From contig NZ_JBBOYD010000001.1 of NCBI RefSeq assembly GCF_038007965.1, forward strand, positions 722,501 to 786,500: a DNA stretch of 64,000 nt, written 5' to 3'. Shown one piece after another: positions 46,154-55,461 of the stretch. The notes below the pieces were generated by a model. It saw only the letters and a list, made by a program, of their open reading frames with translations, did not search any database and had not been told where the DNA came from. Positions within the stretch are counted from its first letter, which is position 1, and each line of letters opens with the position of its first letter. The DNA is from Niallia sp. FSL W8-0635 (GTDB lineage: Bacteria > Bacillota > Bacilli > Bacillales > Cytobacillaceae). The position numbers and the translations under genes are program-made.

Positions 46154-46199
46154 CCTTTTTGTCTAGTTGGGGGACGCGTCCTCCAACTAGACAAAAAGG
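46154..46199. repeat. Long perfect-type palindrome inside the IS
   Basis: CCTTTTTGTCTAGTTGG is repeated as its reverse complement around a centre of GGGGACGCGTCCTCC-like sequence, 46 nt with a single imperfect pair. In RNA or single-stranded DNA this makes an extremely stable stem 105 bases before the transposase ATG. Confidence 0.9.
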
Positions 46200-46303
46200 C
46201 CACCAAGCGAGAGCGCGGTAGCTGGAAAAAATTAAGCATTAAAAAAGAGAGCATCCTTTTGTAAAGTAGAATTTGGCGAAAACTACGAAAAGGAGAGGCT
46301 CTC

Positions 46304-47641
46304 ATGAATCAATGTAACACAAAAATGCCATCATTAAAAGAATTGGAAAAAACTTTATTTCGAACACTACAAATGACGTTTCAAGAAATCCTTATTCAAA
46401 CGTTAGAAAATTGGGATCAAGAGATTGCCAAGCAACGAGACAAAAGAAGATTTGCTTTACGTGATAAACGAGAAATACGATTAGATACAGCGTTTGGAGC
46501 TGTGGAGCTGAAGCGTAATTATTATTTTGATCGTGTAACCAAAAAATATATTTGTCTATTAGATCACTATTTACAGTTTCAGGGGAATAAGGGATTTAGT
46601 CCGCTACTAGAAGAATGGGGGTTAGAACTAGCGACGAATGGCTCCTCCTATCGAAAGGCGGTGGAAACGTTCGAACAATTTTTAGGCTATTCGGCGATGA
46701 GCCACGAAGCATTACGGCAACATCTTCTTCAAACAAGCGTACTTCCCGCTAAGGAAAAACGCCCTTTTCAAAAGGTATTGTTTGTAGAAGTAGATGGATT
46801 ATATGTGAAGAGTCAAGAAAAGAAAAAGCGTGGATGGGAGTTGAAATTCGCCGCTGTACACGAGGGATGGAAAGAAAACGGAAAGCGAATCAGGCTCCGA
46901 AATAAAAGGCATTTTCTTTATGAAGGAAAAGAACCCTTTTGGGAAGCCTTTGAAACGTTCTTACAGAATAATTATGCGTATGATCCTACCCAAACCTTGC
47001 TTATTATTAATGGTGATGGAGCAGGCTGGATAACGGCATGTCGGGAGTATTTTCGGGAACGCGCCTTTTTCACCATGGACCGTTTTCATGTCGCTCGTTC
47101 GATGAAGCAACTAATGAAGAGCCATCCTCGATACCGCTACATGAAAAGAGCGTTAAGAAACTACCAGGTAGAAACATTACTTCTAGAGTTGAATAGCGCA
47201 GTAGGAACAATGGATACACCAGAAGAAGAAGAAAAACTAGAGCATTTCCTTGCCTTTTTAACGCATCATCAGGAAACCATAAAAGATTACCGTAGTTGGT
47301 TACAGGAAAAAGGTGTGGACACGACAGCGTATCGTCCAATGGGAAGTGCAGAGGCGATGATGAATCAATTAGCCAAACGATTAAAGAATGGAAGAGCATG
47401 GAGCAAAAAAGGGGTCATGAGCATGGCGCGCTTGTGGATTGGATTGAAGGATGACCTATCCATCCAAACGATATATGGGAAATGGGAAAAAGCCACGGAA
47501 AAATCAAAGAAAGAGCATCGAGCGAAAAGAGAAATACCCACAAAATTAGTAACAGAAACCGTGCGTCAGAACATGCCATACTTAAATCAAGCGATTGGAA
47601 AACCCGTTCACTTTGCCTTACAGGGATTAAAAGGTTTTTAA
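46304..47641 (+). CDS. ISLre2-family transposase (UPF0236)
   Basis: A 445-residue transposase of the UPF0236/ISLre2 family. Recognisable stretches are REIRLDTAFGAVELKRNYYFD, LFVEVDGLYVKSQ, LLIINGDGAGWI, FFTMDRFHVARSM and GSAEAMMNQLAKRLKNGR; the Asp and Glu of the catalytic site are probably among EVDG, NGDGA and GSAEA. GGAGAGGCTCTC precedes ATG 46304. The frame is intact and full length, so the element may be active. Confidence 0.92.
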   Translation: MNQCNTKMPSLKELEKTLFRTLQMTFQEILIQTLENWDQEIAKQRDKRRFALRDKREIRLDTAFGAVELKRNYYFDRVTKKYICLLDHYLQFQGNKGFSPLLEEWGLELATNGSSYRKAVETFEQFLGYSAMSHEALRQHLLQTSVLPAKEKRPFQKVLFVEVDGLYVKSQEKKKRGWELKFAAVHEGWKENGKRIRLRNKRHFLYEGKEPFWEAFETFLQNNYAYDPTQTLLIINGDGAGWITACREYFRERAFFTMDRFHVARSMKQLMKSHPRYRYMKRALRNYQVETLLLELNSAVGTMDTPEEEEKLEHFLAFLTHHQETIKDYRSWLQEKGVDTTAYRPMGSAEAMMNQLAKRLKNGRAWSKKGVMSMARLWIGLKDDLSIQTIYGKWEKATEKSKKEHRAKREIPTKLVTETVRQNMPYLNQAIGKPVHFALQGLKGF

Positions 47642-47758
47642 AAAAGAAAAAAACGAAATTTTGATGAAAGAAAACATTTAGAAAACGGATACAAAATTAG
47701 AAGTTTTACTTTATAAAAGGGGAGCTATAAAACACTCCCACAAAAACTTGACTCAATC

Positions 47759-48190
47759 CACATCAATAGACAGCTTTTGATGGATGGAATTTTTGTTTTC
47801 GTTTTTTATATGGGACAACATTCTTTTCGTCCACTCACTATAGGAAAAATCAGGACAGTCATTTGCAAGATAAAAGGAATCTGTACCAAGTATTTTGGCT
47901 ATGCTTGGAGCGAATGTACCGTTAATAGTCAAAAAATTTGTCTTCCATCCTTTAGCGGATATAGCTTCATAATAATGGGAAACAAATGGGGCTATTAGAA
48001 TCCCTTCAGAAGGCTTTAACCGAATTTTCTGCTGTTCAATAGTAACTTCTCCTAACCCTTCCTCTGTTTGTAGCTAATGATAATAGGGATAGCCTTCTTC
48101 TCTTATAACCATTTCCTGTTCCCATTTATAGCCAATACTTTCAATCGAAAAAGGATTGAAATCATCCAATAAATTAAAATGAACCTCCAT
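47759..48190 (-). pseudogene. 5' part of an AraC-family regulator gene, IS-split and with a stop codon
   Basis: Reading from ATG 48190 (AAGGGGATAC upstream) gives an AraC N-terminal ligand-binding domain: SIESIGYKWEQEMVIREEGY, then after a TAG at codon 39 (48076-48074), LQTEEGLGEVTIEQQKI, KPSEGILIAPFVSHYYEA and on in frame to the IS. The TAG probably replaces TGG (Trp) in YYHWLQTEEG. It therefore has two independent lesions. It is divergent from the GH42 gene it most likely controlled. Confidence 0.88.
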
Positions 48191-48307
48191 TTATGTATCC
48201 CCTTACAATAGTTTCGTATTTTTATATAAACTAGTTACTCTTATTATACTTTTTCTCCGTTGTCCTATCTATAATGAATGTATGAAAATGACGACGGAGG
48301 GATGGAA

Positions 48308-50311
48308 ATGGAGAAGAAATTCTTTAATCGTATATTATATGGTGGAGATTATAATCCGAATCAATGGCCTAAGGATATTTGGGAAGAGGATATGCGCATC
48401 TTTAAAAAAGCAGGCATTAATTCGGCAACGATTAATGTTTTTTCTTGGGCGAAAATTCAGCCCTCGGAAGAAGAGTATTATTTTGAAGAGCTAGACGAAA
48501 TCATCGAAATGCTAAGTAAGGACAAGTATGAAATTATTCTTGCTACATCTACAGCTTCTTTGCCGGCATGGATGGTGAAAAAATATCCTGAAGTGGCACG
48601 AACCGATTATGAAGGCAGACATCATAAGTTTGGACAAAGACATAATGCCTGTCCAAACAGTCTTGTTTATCAGAAGTTTGCAAGCAAATTGGCAGGAAAG
48701 CTAGCAGAAAGATATGGAAGTAATCCCCATATAACTTGTTGGCATATTAATAATGAATACGGTGGCGAGTGCTATTGCGAAAACTGTGAGAAGGCATTTC
48801 GTGTATGGCTAAAAAATCGCTATAAGACGATTGAAGCATTAAATCAAGCATGGAACTTAGAATTCTGGGGTCATACCATTTATGAATGGGATGAAGTAGT
48901 ATTACCCAATGCACTAAGTGAAGGAATTGGCAGAGATAAAACTGCCTTTGCAGGAATATCCATCGATTATCGTCGTTTCAACTCGGATAGTATGCTGGAA
49001 AATTACAAGATGGAACGAGATGCGATTCGTAAATATGATTCTGTTACGCCAATCACTACAAATTTAATGGGGACTTATAAAAATTTAGATTACTTTAAAT
49101 GGGCAAAAGAGATGGACCTTGTTTCATGGGACAATTATCCAAGCTATAATACGCCATTAAGCTATACAGCGATGTGCCATGATTTAATGCGAGGTCTTAA
49201 AGATGGTCAACCATTTATGTTAATGGAACAAACACCAAGTCAACAAAACTGGCAGCCTTATAATTCTTTAAAACGACCAGGGAAAATGCGTGCCCAAAGC
49301 TACCAAACACTTGCACATGGAGCGGATACCATTCAATTTTTCCAATTACGCCGCTCAGTAGGGGCATGTGAAAAATTTCATGGTGCTGTCATCGAGCATG
49401 TTGGACATGAAAATACACGAGTATTCCGAGAAGTGATGGAGCTAGGGAAAGAACTGGAGCAATTTGAAGAGATTATAGGTTCAACAATAAATAGTAAAGT
49501 AGGAATTATCTTTGACTGGGAAAATTATTGGGCGCTAGAGTATACGAGTGGACCTAATAAAGATTTAACCTATGTAGACCAGATTCATCAGTACTATCAA
49601 TATTTTTACAATAAAAATATTCCAGTTGATATGATATCGGTGGATAGTGACCTTTCTAAATATGATGTGGTTGTGGCACCAGTTCTCTATATGATGAAAG
49701 CAGGCCTAGCAGAGCGGATTACTGCATTTGTTGAAACTGGAGGGCAGTTTGTTACTACTTTTATGAGCGGGATCGTTAATGAATCAGATAATGTATATCT
49801 TGGAGGATACCCAGGACCATTGCGCGAAATAGCAGGAATATGGGTAGAAGAAATTGATGCATTAGCTCCAGAGCAAAAGAATGGCGTCGAATTTAATGAT
49901 GGAAATGCCTATACCTGTCAGCTGCTATGTGACATTATTCATCTAGAAGGTGCAGAGACCATTGCCACCTATAAAGAAGATTTTTACGGGGATACCCCAG
50001 CGATTACGAAAAATTCCTATGGAAAAGGGAATGTCTGGTATGTTGGTACCCAAGTAGAACAAGATGGTATTGCCCATTTGTTCAATCAAGTGATAGCAGA
50101 AACAAATGTGAAGCCGGTGTGTTCTAACGGAGAAGGACTTGAAATTACGAAAAGAGAGACAACGGATGCTTCTTTTTATTTTGTCATTAATCAAAAAACA
50201 AAGAAGCATTTATTACCAGAAGAGCTAGTTGGAAAGCGTAATCTTTTAACAGGAGAAGTAGTGAAAGAAGCAGTGGAGCTAGGGCAATTTGATGTGCTTT
50301 TATTGAAATAG
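48308..50311 (+). CDS. GH42 beta-galactosidase
   Basis: A 667-residue cytoplasmic glycoside hydrolase of family 42, cleaving beta-galactosides, in plant-associated species often galactan or arabinogalactan fragments. The catalytic acid Glu150 is in CWHINNEYGGEC and the nucleophile Glu306 in PFMLMEQTPS. Cys115, Cys155, Cys157 and Cys160 form the family zinc site. Domains: TIM barrel (about 1-380), a trimerisation domain (about 385-595) and a small beta domain. ATG 48308 has CGGAGG 7 bases before; 48278 and 48302 are worse. No signal peptide. Confidence 0.93.
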   Translation: MEKKFFNRILYGGDYNPNQWPKDIWEEDMRIFKKAGINSATINVFSWAKIQPSEEEYYFEELDEIIEMLSKDKYEIILATSTASLPAWMVKKYPEVARTDYEGRHHKFGQRHNACPNSLVYQKFASKLAGKLAERYGSNPHITCWHINNEYGGECYCENCEKAFRVWLKNRYKTIEALNQAWNLEFWGHTIYEWDEVVLPNALSEGIGRDKTAFAGISIDYRRFNSDSMLENYKMERDAIRKYDSVTPITTNLMGTYKNLDYFKWAKEMDLVSWDNYPSYNTPLSYTAMCHDLMRGLKDGQPFMLMEQTPSQQNWQPYNSLKRPGKMRAQSYQTLAHGADTIQFFQLRRSVGACEKFHGAVIEHVGHENTRVFREVMELGKELEQFEEIIGSTINSKVGIIFDWENYWALEYTSGPNKDLTYVDQIHQYYQYFYNKNIPVDMISVDSDLSKYDVVVAPVLYMMKAGLAERITAFVETGGQFVTTFMSGIVNESDNVYLGGYPGPLREIAGIWVEEIDALAPEQKNGVEFNDGNAYTCQLLCDIIHLEGAETIATYKEDFYGDTPAITKNSYGKGNVWYVGTQVEQDGIAHLFNQVIAETNVKPVCSNGEGLEITKRETTDASFYFVINQKTKKHLLPEELVGKRNLLTGEVVKEAVELGQFDVLLLK

Positions 50312-50328
50312 AGGTTTGGGGATTTTGA

Positions 50329-50362
50329 GGCTGCACCGATTAAAGTTCGGTGTGGCTTTTTG
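50329..50362 (+). terminator. Terminator after GH42
   Basis: GGCTGCACCGA and TCGGTGTGGC pair over 10 bp with two G-T, then TTTTT. Confidence 0.85.
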
Positions 50363-50396
50363 GTGTGTGGTGGGAATTATGATGGGAGATGGAGAA

Positions 50397-50489
50397 GTGG
50401 TTTTCATCAATCAGATGAAAACCACAATTCAAGAGGGAAGCAAGAAAAATGGTGTACATCAATCAGACGAACACCACAATCCAAGAAAA
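50397..50489. repeat. Two hairpin repeats 52 bp apart
   Basis: GTGGTTTTCATC-AATCA-GATGAAAACCAC is a perfect 12-bp stem at 50397-50425. A diverged copy (GGTGTACATC-AATCA-GACGAACACC) follows, its CATCAATCAGA 52 bp after the first. ATTCAAGA or ATCCAAGA comes after each. It lies in the convergent gap between GH42 and the ArsR-type regulator. Confidence 0.8.
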
Positions 50490-50607
50490 AAAGCAGAAAA
50501 CTTGTTCTCCAAGGGAATGAAAGCCAAGATATCGAGTGGAAAAATGTCCATGATAAACAATACACCTTTTCTCAAAAACCCAAAGCTTTCATCTAACTCC
50601 CAATCCA

Positions 50608-51522
50608 TTACACTGGATTACTATAATAAGTAATAAAATTTATATCTTGATTATAATTCCCAAAGCCTTTTCCAAATAACGTAACGCCACCAAGATTTTC
50701 TGCATCTTCTTTAATTTCTACCTTTAAATCCCACATTCCACGTTGTTCGTCACGAAACTCGTCAATTGTAGTATCGGATAATTTTTTTCCATCAGCATAA
50801 ACACCGTGCTTGGTGATGCGAATAGTAAGCAAGATGCCGTATTGATTGGTTTCATTTGGCCACCAATCAGGGGTGAAGCGACCTCTGGTGTCAGAGAAGT
50901 CTCCTGGGCTGGTCCAGGTGCATAGTTCTTTTCCATTTAAGGAAAACGTAATGTCAGATGGCCAAACATTATTGGAATATGGAAACTCAGAGGATGCTTC
51001 TAATACGATATCAATCATCTCAAGCTTATCAGTTTCTTTTAAAATGGATGGAATGCGATATTCGATAAATCCCTTTGTAAACCAAAGGATAGCTGCTTGA
51101 TTTTTTTGCGGATCCATAAAGTATTTTGAATCATCGTATTCGCCAATGGGATTTGTGGTAGTAGCAAGTCCACACGTCGGATAAACATCAAAATTAAAAT
51201 AATGTCCAACAGGAATTTCTTGTTTATAGCTTTCATAAGCAGAGTAGATTTTTTGCGGAAATTGGATTTCAATTCGATCTACTTTTAAGATAGCGACTTT
51301 TTGCAGACCAGATTTACCAGGGATTGTTTCGGTTTTCACTAAACCTGCATCGCTCATCTTTGTAATATGTCTACTGACTATCGCGCTACTTATATTCAAT
51401 TCTTTTGCTAATTCTCCAATATTCATTTTTTTCTTGGATAATAATTTAATAATGTTTATGCGAGTAGGACTGGATAGAACCTCGTACACAGGGATAGAAT
51501 TTTCCGATATATCTAATTGCAT
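50608..51522 (-). CDS. ArsR-family regulator with large C-terminal domain
   Basis: A 304-residue protein: winged helix at the N-terminus (about 8-85; SSPTRINIIKLLSKKKMNIGELAKELNISSAIVSRHITKM), then a beta-rich domain (about 90-300; FPYSNNVWPSDITFSLNGKEL, TPDWWPNETNQYG) resembling carbohydrate-binding folds, though I do not recognise the family. It is divergent from the GH51 gene, so it is the likely local regulator of arabinoside use. The ribosome site lies in a run of eight G on this strand (51530-51537 as C on plus). Confidence 0.85.
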   Translation of the reverse strand: MQLDISENSIPVYEVLSSPTRINIIKLLSKKKMNIGELAKELNISSAIVSRHITKMSDAGLVKTETIPGKSGLQKVAILKVDRIEIQFPQKIYSAYESYKQEIPVGHYFNFDVYPTCGLATTTNPIGEYDDSKYFMDPQKNQAAILWFTKGFIEYRIPSILKETDKLEMIDIVLEASSEFPYSNNVWPSDITFSLNGKELCTWTSPGDFSDTRGRFTPDWWPNETNQYGILLTIRITKHGVYADGKKLSDTTIDEFRDEQRGMWDLKVEIKEDAENLGGVTLFGKGFGNYNQDINFITYYSNPV

Positions 51523-51652
51523 GAGTGATCCCCCCCCTTTTATTACTATTATATACTACATGAATAAATTAATGGCAAAATAATTTATTTTATATAACTT
51601 ATTAGTTAATTAAAATAAATAATATTATAAAAATAGTATACTATTAAGTTAT

Positions 51653-51680
51653 TGACAACGGTTTCAAATCGTAATATATT
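51653..51680 (+). promoter_or_regulatory. cre site over the GH51 promoter
   Basis: TTGACA (51652-51657), 17 bases and TATATT (51675-51680) form a strong SigA promoter. TGACAACGGTTTCA (51653-51666) matches cre at 13 of 14 positions and covers the -35, predicting direct CcpA repression. Confidence 0.82.
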
Positions 51681-51747
51681 TTAGTCATAAGTTTATCTTT
51701 GAAGTATGTAACTGGCAATGGATAATGAGTTAGACGTAAAGGAGGAA

Positions 51748-51792
51748 ATGGTACATAGAGCCTATTATCTATTCACGTTTTTCCAAAAATGA
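51748..51792 (+). CDS. Possible 14-codon leader peptide before GH51
   Basis: ATG 51748 follows AAAGGAGG by only two bases and reads MVHRAYYLFTFFQK before TGA at 51790-51792, 19 bases ahead of the GH51 start. It may be a translated leader or simply a decayed start with a strong ribosome site. No attenuator stem was seen. Confidence 0.35.
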   Translation: MVHRAYYLFTFFQK

Positions 51793-51811
51793 ATAATGGA
51801 GGAATCATAAC

Positions 51812-53263
51812 ATGCAAGTGAATTTATTATTAGATAAACAAGGACCGACAATTAGTAAATATATTTATGGGCAATTTGCTGAACATCTAGGACGGTGTAT
51901 TTATGAAGGGGTTTGGGTTGGAAAAGACTCCGATATTCCAAATGTAAATGGAATTCGAAAAGATGTGGTTGCAGCATTAAAAAATATCCAAGTACCTGTT
52001 GTTCGTTGGCCAGGTGGTTGTTTTGCGGATGAATATCATTGGAAAGATGGAATTGGGCCAGTGGAGAATAGAAGTACAATCGTTAATACACATTGGGGTG
52101 GAGTAACGGAAAATAACCACTTTGGCACACATGAGTTTCTTGAATTGATTCGTCAATTAGAGTGTGAAGCATATGTAAATGGAAATGTGGGGAGCGGAAA
52201 TGTACAAGAAATGCAGGAATGGGTTGAATATATGACCATGAACGGAGAATCGCCAATGGCAAATCTTCGCAGAGAAAATGGTCAAGAAGAAGCATGGAAA
52301 GTAGAATTCTTTGGCGTGGGTAATGAAAATTGGGGCTGTGGTGGAAATATGCGTCCTGAATATTATGCAGACTTATACCGTAGATATCAGACATATGTAC
52401 GTAAGTATGGAGAGCATAATATTTATAAAATTGCCTGTGGTCCTAATGTAGATGACTATAATTGGACGGAAGTATTAATGAAAAATGCGGCAAGATTTAT
52501 GGATGGACTTAGCTTACATCATTATTCTATTCCAACGAGAGTATGGCAGGATAAAGGAAATGCTTTAAACTTCCCAGAAGAACAGTGGTATTCCGTTTTA
52601 GAACATGCACAGTATATGGACGAGTTAATTACAAAGCATAGTACAATCATGGATAAATATGATCCGGAAAAACGAGTTGGTTTAATCGTAGATGAGTGGG
52701 GTTCTTGGTACAATGTAGAGCCTGGAACAAACCCTGGCTTTCTATATCAACAAAACACGATTCGTGATGCAATGCTTGCTGCTATTACATTAAATATTTT
52801 CCATAAGCATGCAGACAGAGTTCATATGGCGAATATTGCGCAAATGGTGAATGTACTGCAGTCAATGATATTAACAGAAGGGGAAAAAATGATCAAAACC
52901 CCTACTTATCATGTTTTCGATTTGTATAAACATCATCAGGATGCAGAACTAGTTGATTCTTATGGAGATGAAAGTAATCATGTAACATATACAGCTTCTA
53001 AGAAGGACGGAAAATTAACGGTCTCCCTATGTAACTATGACTTAACAGAAACGAGAGAAATTACACTTTCTAGAAAAGAAGGGGAATTTGTAGTAGTAGA
53101 AGCAGAATATATTACAGCAAATACTATGGATGCCCATAATACATTTGAACAACCAGATGTTGTAGCAAAAAAAGAGTTTACTAGTTATATAATGGAGAAG
53201 GATACATTAAAGGTTACTTTAGCACCTATGAGTGTTGCGAGCATCGTAACAAAGGTGAACTAA
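51812..53263 (+). CDS. abfA: GH51 alpha-L-arabinofuranosidase
   Basis: A 483-residue cytoplasmic exo-enzyme releasing arabinose from arabino-oligosaccharides of plant cell walls. The acid/base Glu172 lies in [13 protein letters not shown] and the nucleophile Glu295 in [23 protein letters not shown] and LSLHHYSIP are also family landmarks. TIM barrel to about residue 375, then a beta-sandwich. AATGGAGG precedes ATG 51812. The product would be used with ChvE/Ggu-imported pentoses. The next gene starts 1 base after the stop. Confidence 0.93.
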   Translation: MQVNLLLDKQGPTISKYIYGQFAEHLGRCIYEGVWVGKDSDIPNVNGIRKDVVAALKNIQVPVVRWPGGCFADEYHWKDGIGPVENRSTIVNTHWGGVTENNHFGTHEFLELIRQLECEAYVNGNVGSGNVQEMQEWVEYMTMNGESPMANLRRENGQEEAWKVEFFGVGNENWGCGGNMRPEYYADLYRRYQTYVRKYGEHNIYKIACGPNVDDYNWTEVLMKNAARFMDGLSLHHYSIPTRVWQDKGNALNFPEEQWYSVLEHAQYMDELITKHSTIMDKYDPEKRVGLIVDEWGSWYNVEPGTNPGFLYQQNTIRDAMLAAITLNIFHKHADRVHMANIAQMVNVLQSMILTEGEKMIKTPTYHVFDLYKHHQDAELVDSYGDESNHVTYTASKKDGKLTVSLCNYDLTETREITLSRKEGEFVVVEAEYITANTMDAHNTFEQPDVVAKKEFTSYIMEKDTLKVTLAPMSVASIVTKVN

Positions 53264-53264
53264 G

Positions 53265-53501
53265 ATGGCATGTGTAGGCTGCGAGATAAAGGAACAAGTT
53301 AGTCGACTAGATGTTGATGCACTTGTACGAGAACAGCTTTCCTTCGAAATAGATTTAGCCGAAGAGGAAGTAAGAGATCAGCGGTTGAACATATGTGACC
53401 AATGTGAGCACCTAAATCAGCATACATGTGGAAAATGCGGCTGCTTTGTCCGCTTCCGTGCTAGCTTAGAGAAAAAAAGCTGTCCGGATAGAAAGTGGTA
53501 G
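53265..53501 (+). CDS. Small cysteine-rich protein, probable DUF6171
   Basis: A 78-residue soluble protein with six Cys in three pairs (CVGC, CDQC, CGKCGC, then a late CPD): MACVGCEIKEQ, ICDQCEHLNQHTCGKCGCFVRFRA. This matches what I recall of DUF6171, a probable zinc ribbon of unknown role. It starts one base after the GH51 stop, so it is translationally coupled, although its function is unknown. Confidence 0.75.
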   Translation: MACVGCEIKEQVSRLDVDALVREQLSFEIDLAEEEVRDQRLNICDQCEHLNQHTCGKCGCFVRFRASLEKKSCPDRKW

Positions 53502-53559
53502 CTAGGCTCATTATACAACCTTGATTGACGATTGAAAAAAGAACGGAATAAATACTTAG

Positions 53560-53594
53560 GGAAGGTTAGCGGTAATGGCTGCCTTCCTTTTTTT
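53560..53594 (+). terminator. Terminator after the Cys-rich gene
   Basis: GGAAGG and CCTTCC with an inner AGC-GCT form a stem followed by seven T residues. Confidence 0.85.
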
Positions 53595-53721
53595 GAGCAC
53601 CTTTTAAGACAACTCTTTTTCATTGCTCGAAAAAAATTTCATAATCCGAAATTTTTTTGTAAATCATAGTGAATATTTTCATTATTTGTAATACAATAAC
53701 TCTTTGTGGGGAGGAGAAAGA

Positions 53722-55461
53722 ATGAACTTATTAAGAACTACTTTACAGCATTTTAAACCATATTGGCGTAAGTTATTGATTGCTTTATTTTTCTCATTAA
53801 TTGGTGGTGCCTTTACGATTTTACCTCCAATTCTGGTAGGGAAATTGGTGGATGAAGTAATCGGGGACAAAGCAATAGCATTTATTTTATGGATTGTATT
53901 CGGAATATTATCAGCATTTTTAGGAAAGGCGTTATTTGAATCTTTACAAGAATTTGTTCAGGTGAAAATTGGATTTGATGTGATTACAGATATGCAAATT
54001 CGCGCGTTTAAAAGACTTCACAGAACGCCGATGTCCTTTTTCTCAAAGACACCTCGTGGGGATATGCTTTATCGACTAACACATGATGTAGAATCGATAC
54101 AAAACTTGAATAATACGGTTGTACCAAGAATTTTGCAACAAGTAATTAGTGCAATAGCAGCATTTATCACGGTATTTGCGATATACTGGCCAGCTGCGAT
54201 TGTGATGTTCATTGTATTTGCCATTTATATTCTTCCATCCTTTAAGTTAGGGAAAACGATGCGGAAAATGAGTGCGGTACAAAGAGATATGAGTGCTGAC
54301 ATGTATCAGCATTTGCAGGAAAGTATCGAGAGTGTTCGTTTAGTAAGAACCTATCAAACACAAAAAGAGGAAATTGCTACACAGGAAAAGAAACTGAGCA
54401 ATTGGAAAAATTACTCTATTCGAGCGGCATTAATTGGGAAAGTCAATTGGCGTCTAGGGAACTTATTTAATATTGCTACTCCTGGTGTTGTGATGCTGAT
54501 TGGTGGATTAGCCATTTGGCAAGGGAATATTACTGTAGGTACGCTCGTTTCTTGTTTAAACTTTATTCCAATCATGTTCCAGCCTGTTCGTTCCTTAGCG
54601 GAAAATGCCTTAACGATTCAACAGGCAATTCCAGCATTGCAAAGAATATACGAATACTTTGATCTGCCGGAAGAGCATGAACAAAATCTTCCGAATTTTG
54701 GTGCAGTTCAAGGGGGTTTAGCTTTAGATAATATTTGGTTTTCCTATCCAGGAAGTGATAAGCAAGTTTTAAAAGGTGTATCTGTTTCAGTAGAAACCGG
54801 AAAGCATATTGGCATCGTTGGCACGAGTGGTGGTGGAAAAAGTACGCTTATTCAAATTTTACTAGGGCTATATGAACCAGAGAAAGGCTCAGTGACTATT
54901 GATGGAAAAAATTTATTTGCCTATAACCGCAATAGTTTTCGCAGGCAGGTTGGAGTAGTCTCACAGGAAACCTTCCTATTAAATAGTACGCTTCGCAATA
55001 ATCTTCTTTATGGAAAGCCTGATGCAACGATGGAAGAGCTGGAGCAGGCTGTTGAAGCAGCAGGTTTAAAGGAGCTAATCGAGTCCTTGGAGGATAAGTA
55101 TGAAACGGTTGTGGGGGAACGTGGCTTGAAGCTTTCTGGGGGACAAAGACAAAGGGTTGCCCTTGCGAGAGCCATTTTGCGTCAGCCACCAGTGTTAATT
55201 TTTGACGAAGCTACATCTTCCTTAGATGGAGAAACGGAAGAAAAGGTTCAAGACTCATTAGAGCAATTAATTCCAGGAAGAACGACAATTACCATTGCCC
55301 ATCGATTGATTACAGTCAGAAAGGCAGATACGATTCTGATGCTTGATCAGGGAATAGTTGCCGAACAAGGCACACATGATGAGTTGCTTGCCTTAAAAGG
55401 GCAGTATTATCAATTATATCGAGCACAATATAGCGAGCTAGAGAAGGAGATGATTGGATGA
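53722..55461 (+). CDS. ABC exporter half-transporter, first subunit (YfiB-like)
   Basis: A 579-residue exporter subunit: six membrane helices (about 15-310) then one NBD with Walker A GTSGGGKST near 361, signature LSGGQRQRVALARAIL and Walker B VLIFDEATSSLD. It pairs with the next gene, which starts four bases before its stop, so they form a heterodimer like YfiB-YfiC or YheI-YheH. Substrate unknown; this class exports drugs, lipids or peptides. ATG 53722 with GGGGAGGAG 8 bases before is preferred over 53704. Confidence 0.88.
   Translation: MNLLRTTLQHFKPYWRKLLIALFFSLIGGAFTILPPILVGKLVDEVIGDKAIAFILWIVFGILSAFLGKALFESLQEFVQVKIGFDVITDMQIRAFKRLHRTPMSFFSKTPRGDMLYRLTHDVESIQNLNNTVVPRILQQVISAIAAFITVFAIYWPAAIVMFIVFAIYILPSFKLGKTMRKMSAVQRDMSADMYQHLQESIESVRLVRTYQTQKEEIATQEKKLSNWKNYSIRAALIGKVNWRLGNLFNIATPGVVMLIGGLAIWQGNITVGTLVSCLNFIPIMFQPVRSLAENALTIQQAIPALQRIYEYFDLPEEHEQNLPNFGAVQGGLALDNIWFSYPGSDKQVLKGVSVSVETGKHIGIVGTSGGGKSTLIQILLGLYEPEKGSVTIDGKNLFAYNRNSFRRQVGVVSQETFLLNSTLRNNLLYGKPDATMEELEQAVEAAGLKELIESLEDKYETVVGERGLKLSGGQRQRVALARAILRQPPVLIFDEATSSLDGETEEKVQDSLEQLIPGRTTITIAHRLITVRKADTILMLDQGIVAEQGTHDELLALKGQYYQLYRAQYSELEKEMIG

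Larger units (their letters stand above)
46121..47758 (+). mobile_element. ISLre2-family insertion sequence, intact, 1638 bp
   Basis: The element is bounded by imperfect 24-bp inverted ends (19 of 24 match, the inner part TTTGTGGGAG identical) at 46121-46144 and 47735-47758 and flanked by a 9-bp direct repeat CACATCAAT. It carries a single transposase gene. A nearly perfect 46-nt palindrome (46154-46199) lies between the left end and the transposase. The ends and duplication are sharp and the gene is open, so insertion is probably recent. It sits inside an AraC-family gene. Confidence 0.93.

Noticed and set aside
46096..46305. 69-residue minus-strand ORF at the left IS end
   Set aside because: It crosses the IS boundary and the palindrome; no ribosome site or homology.
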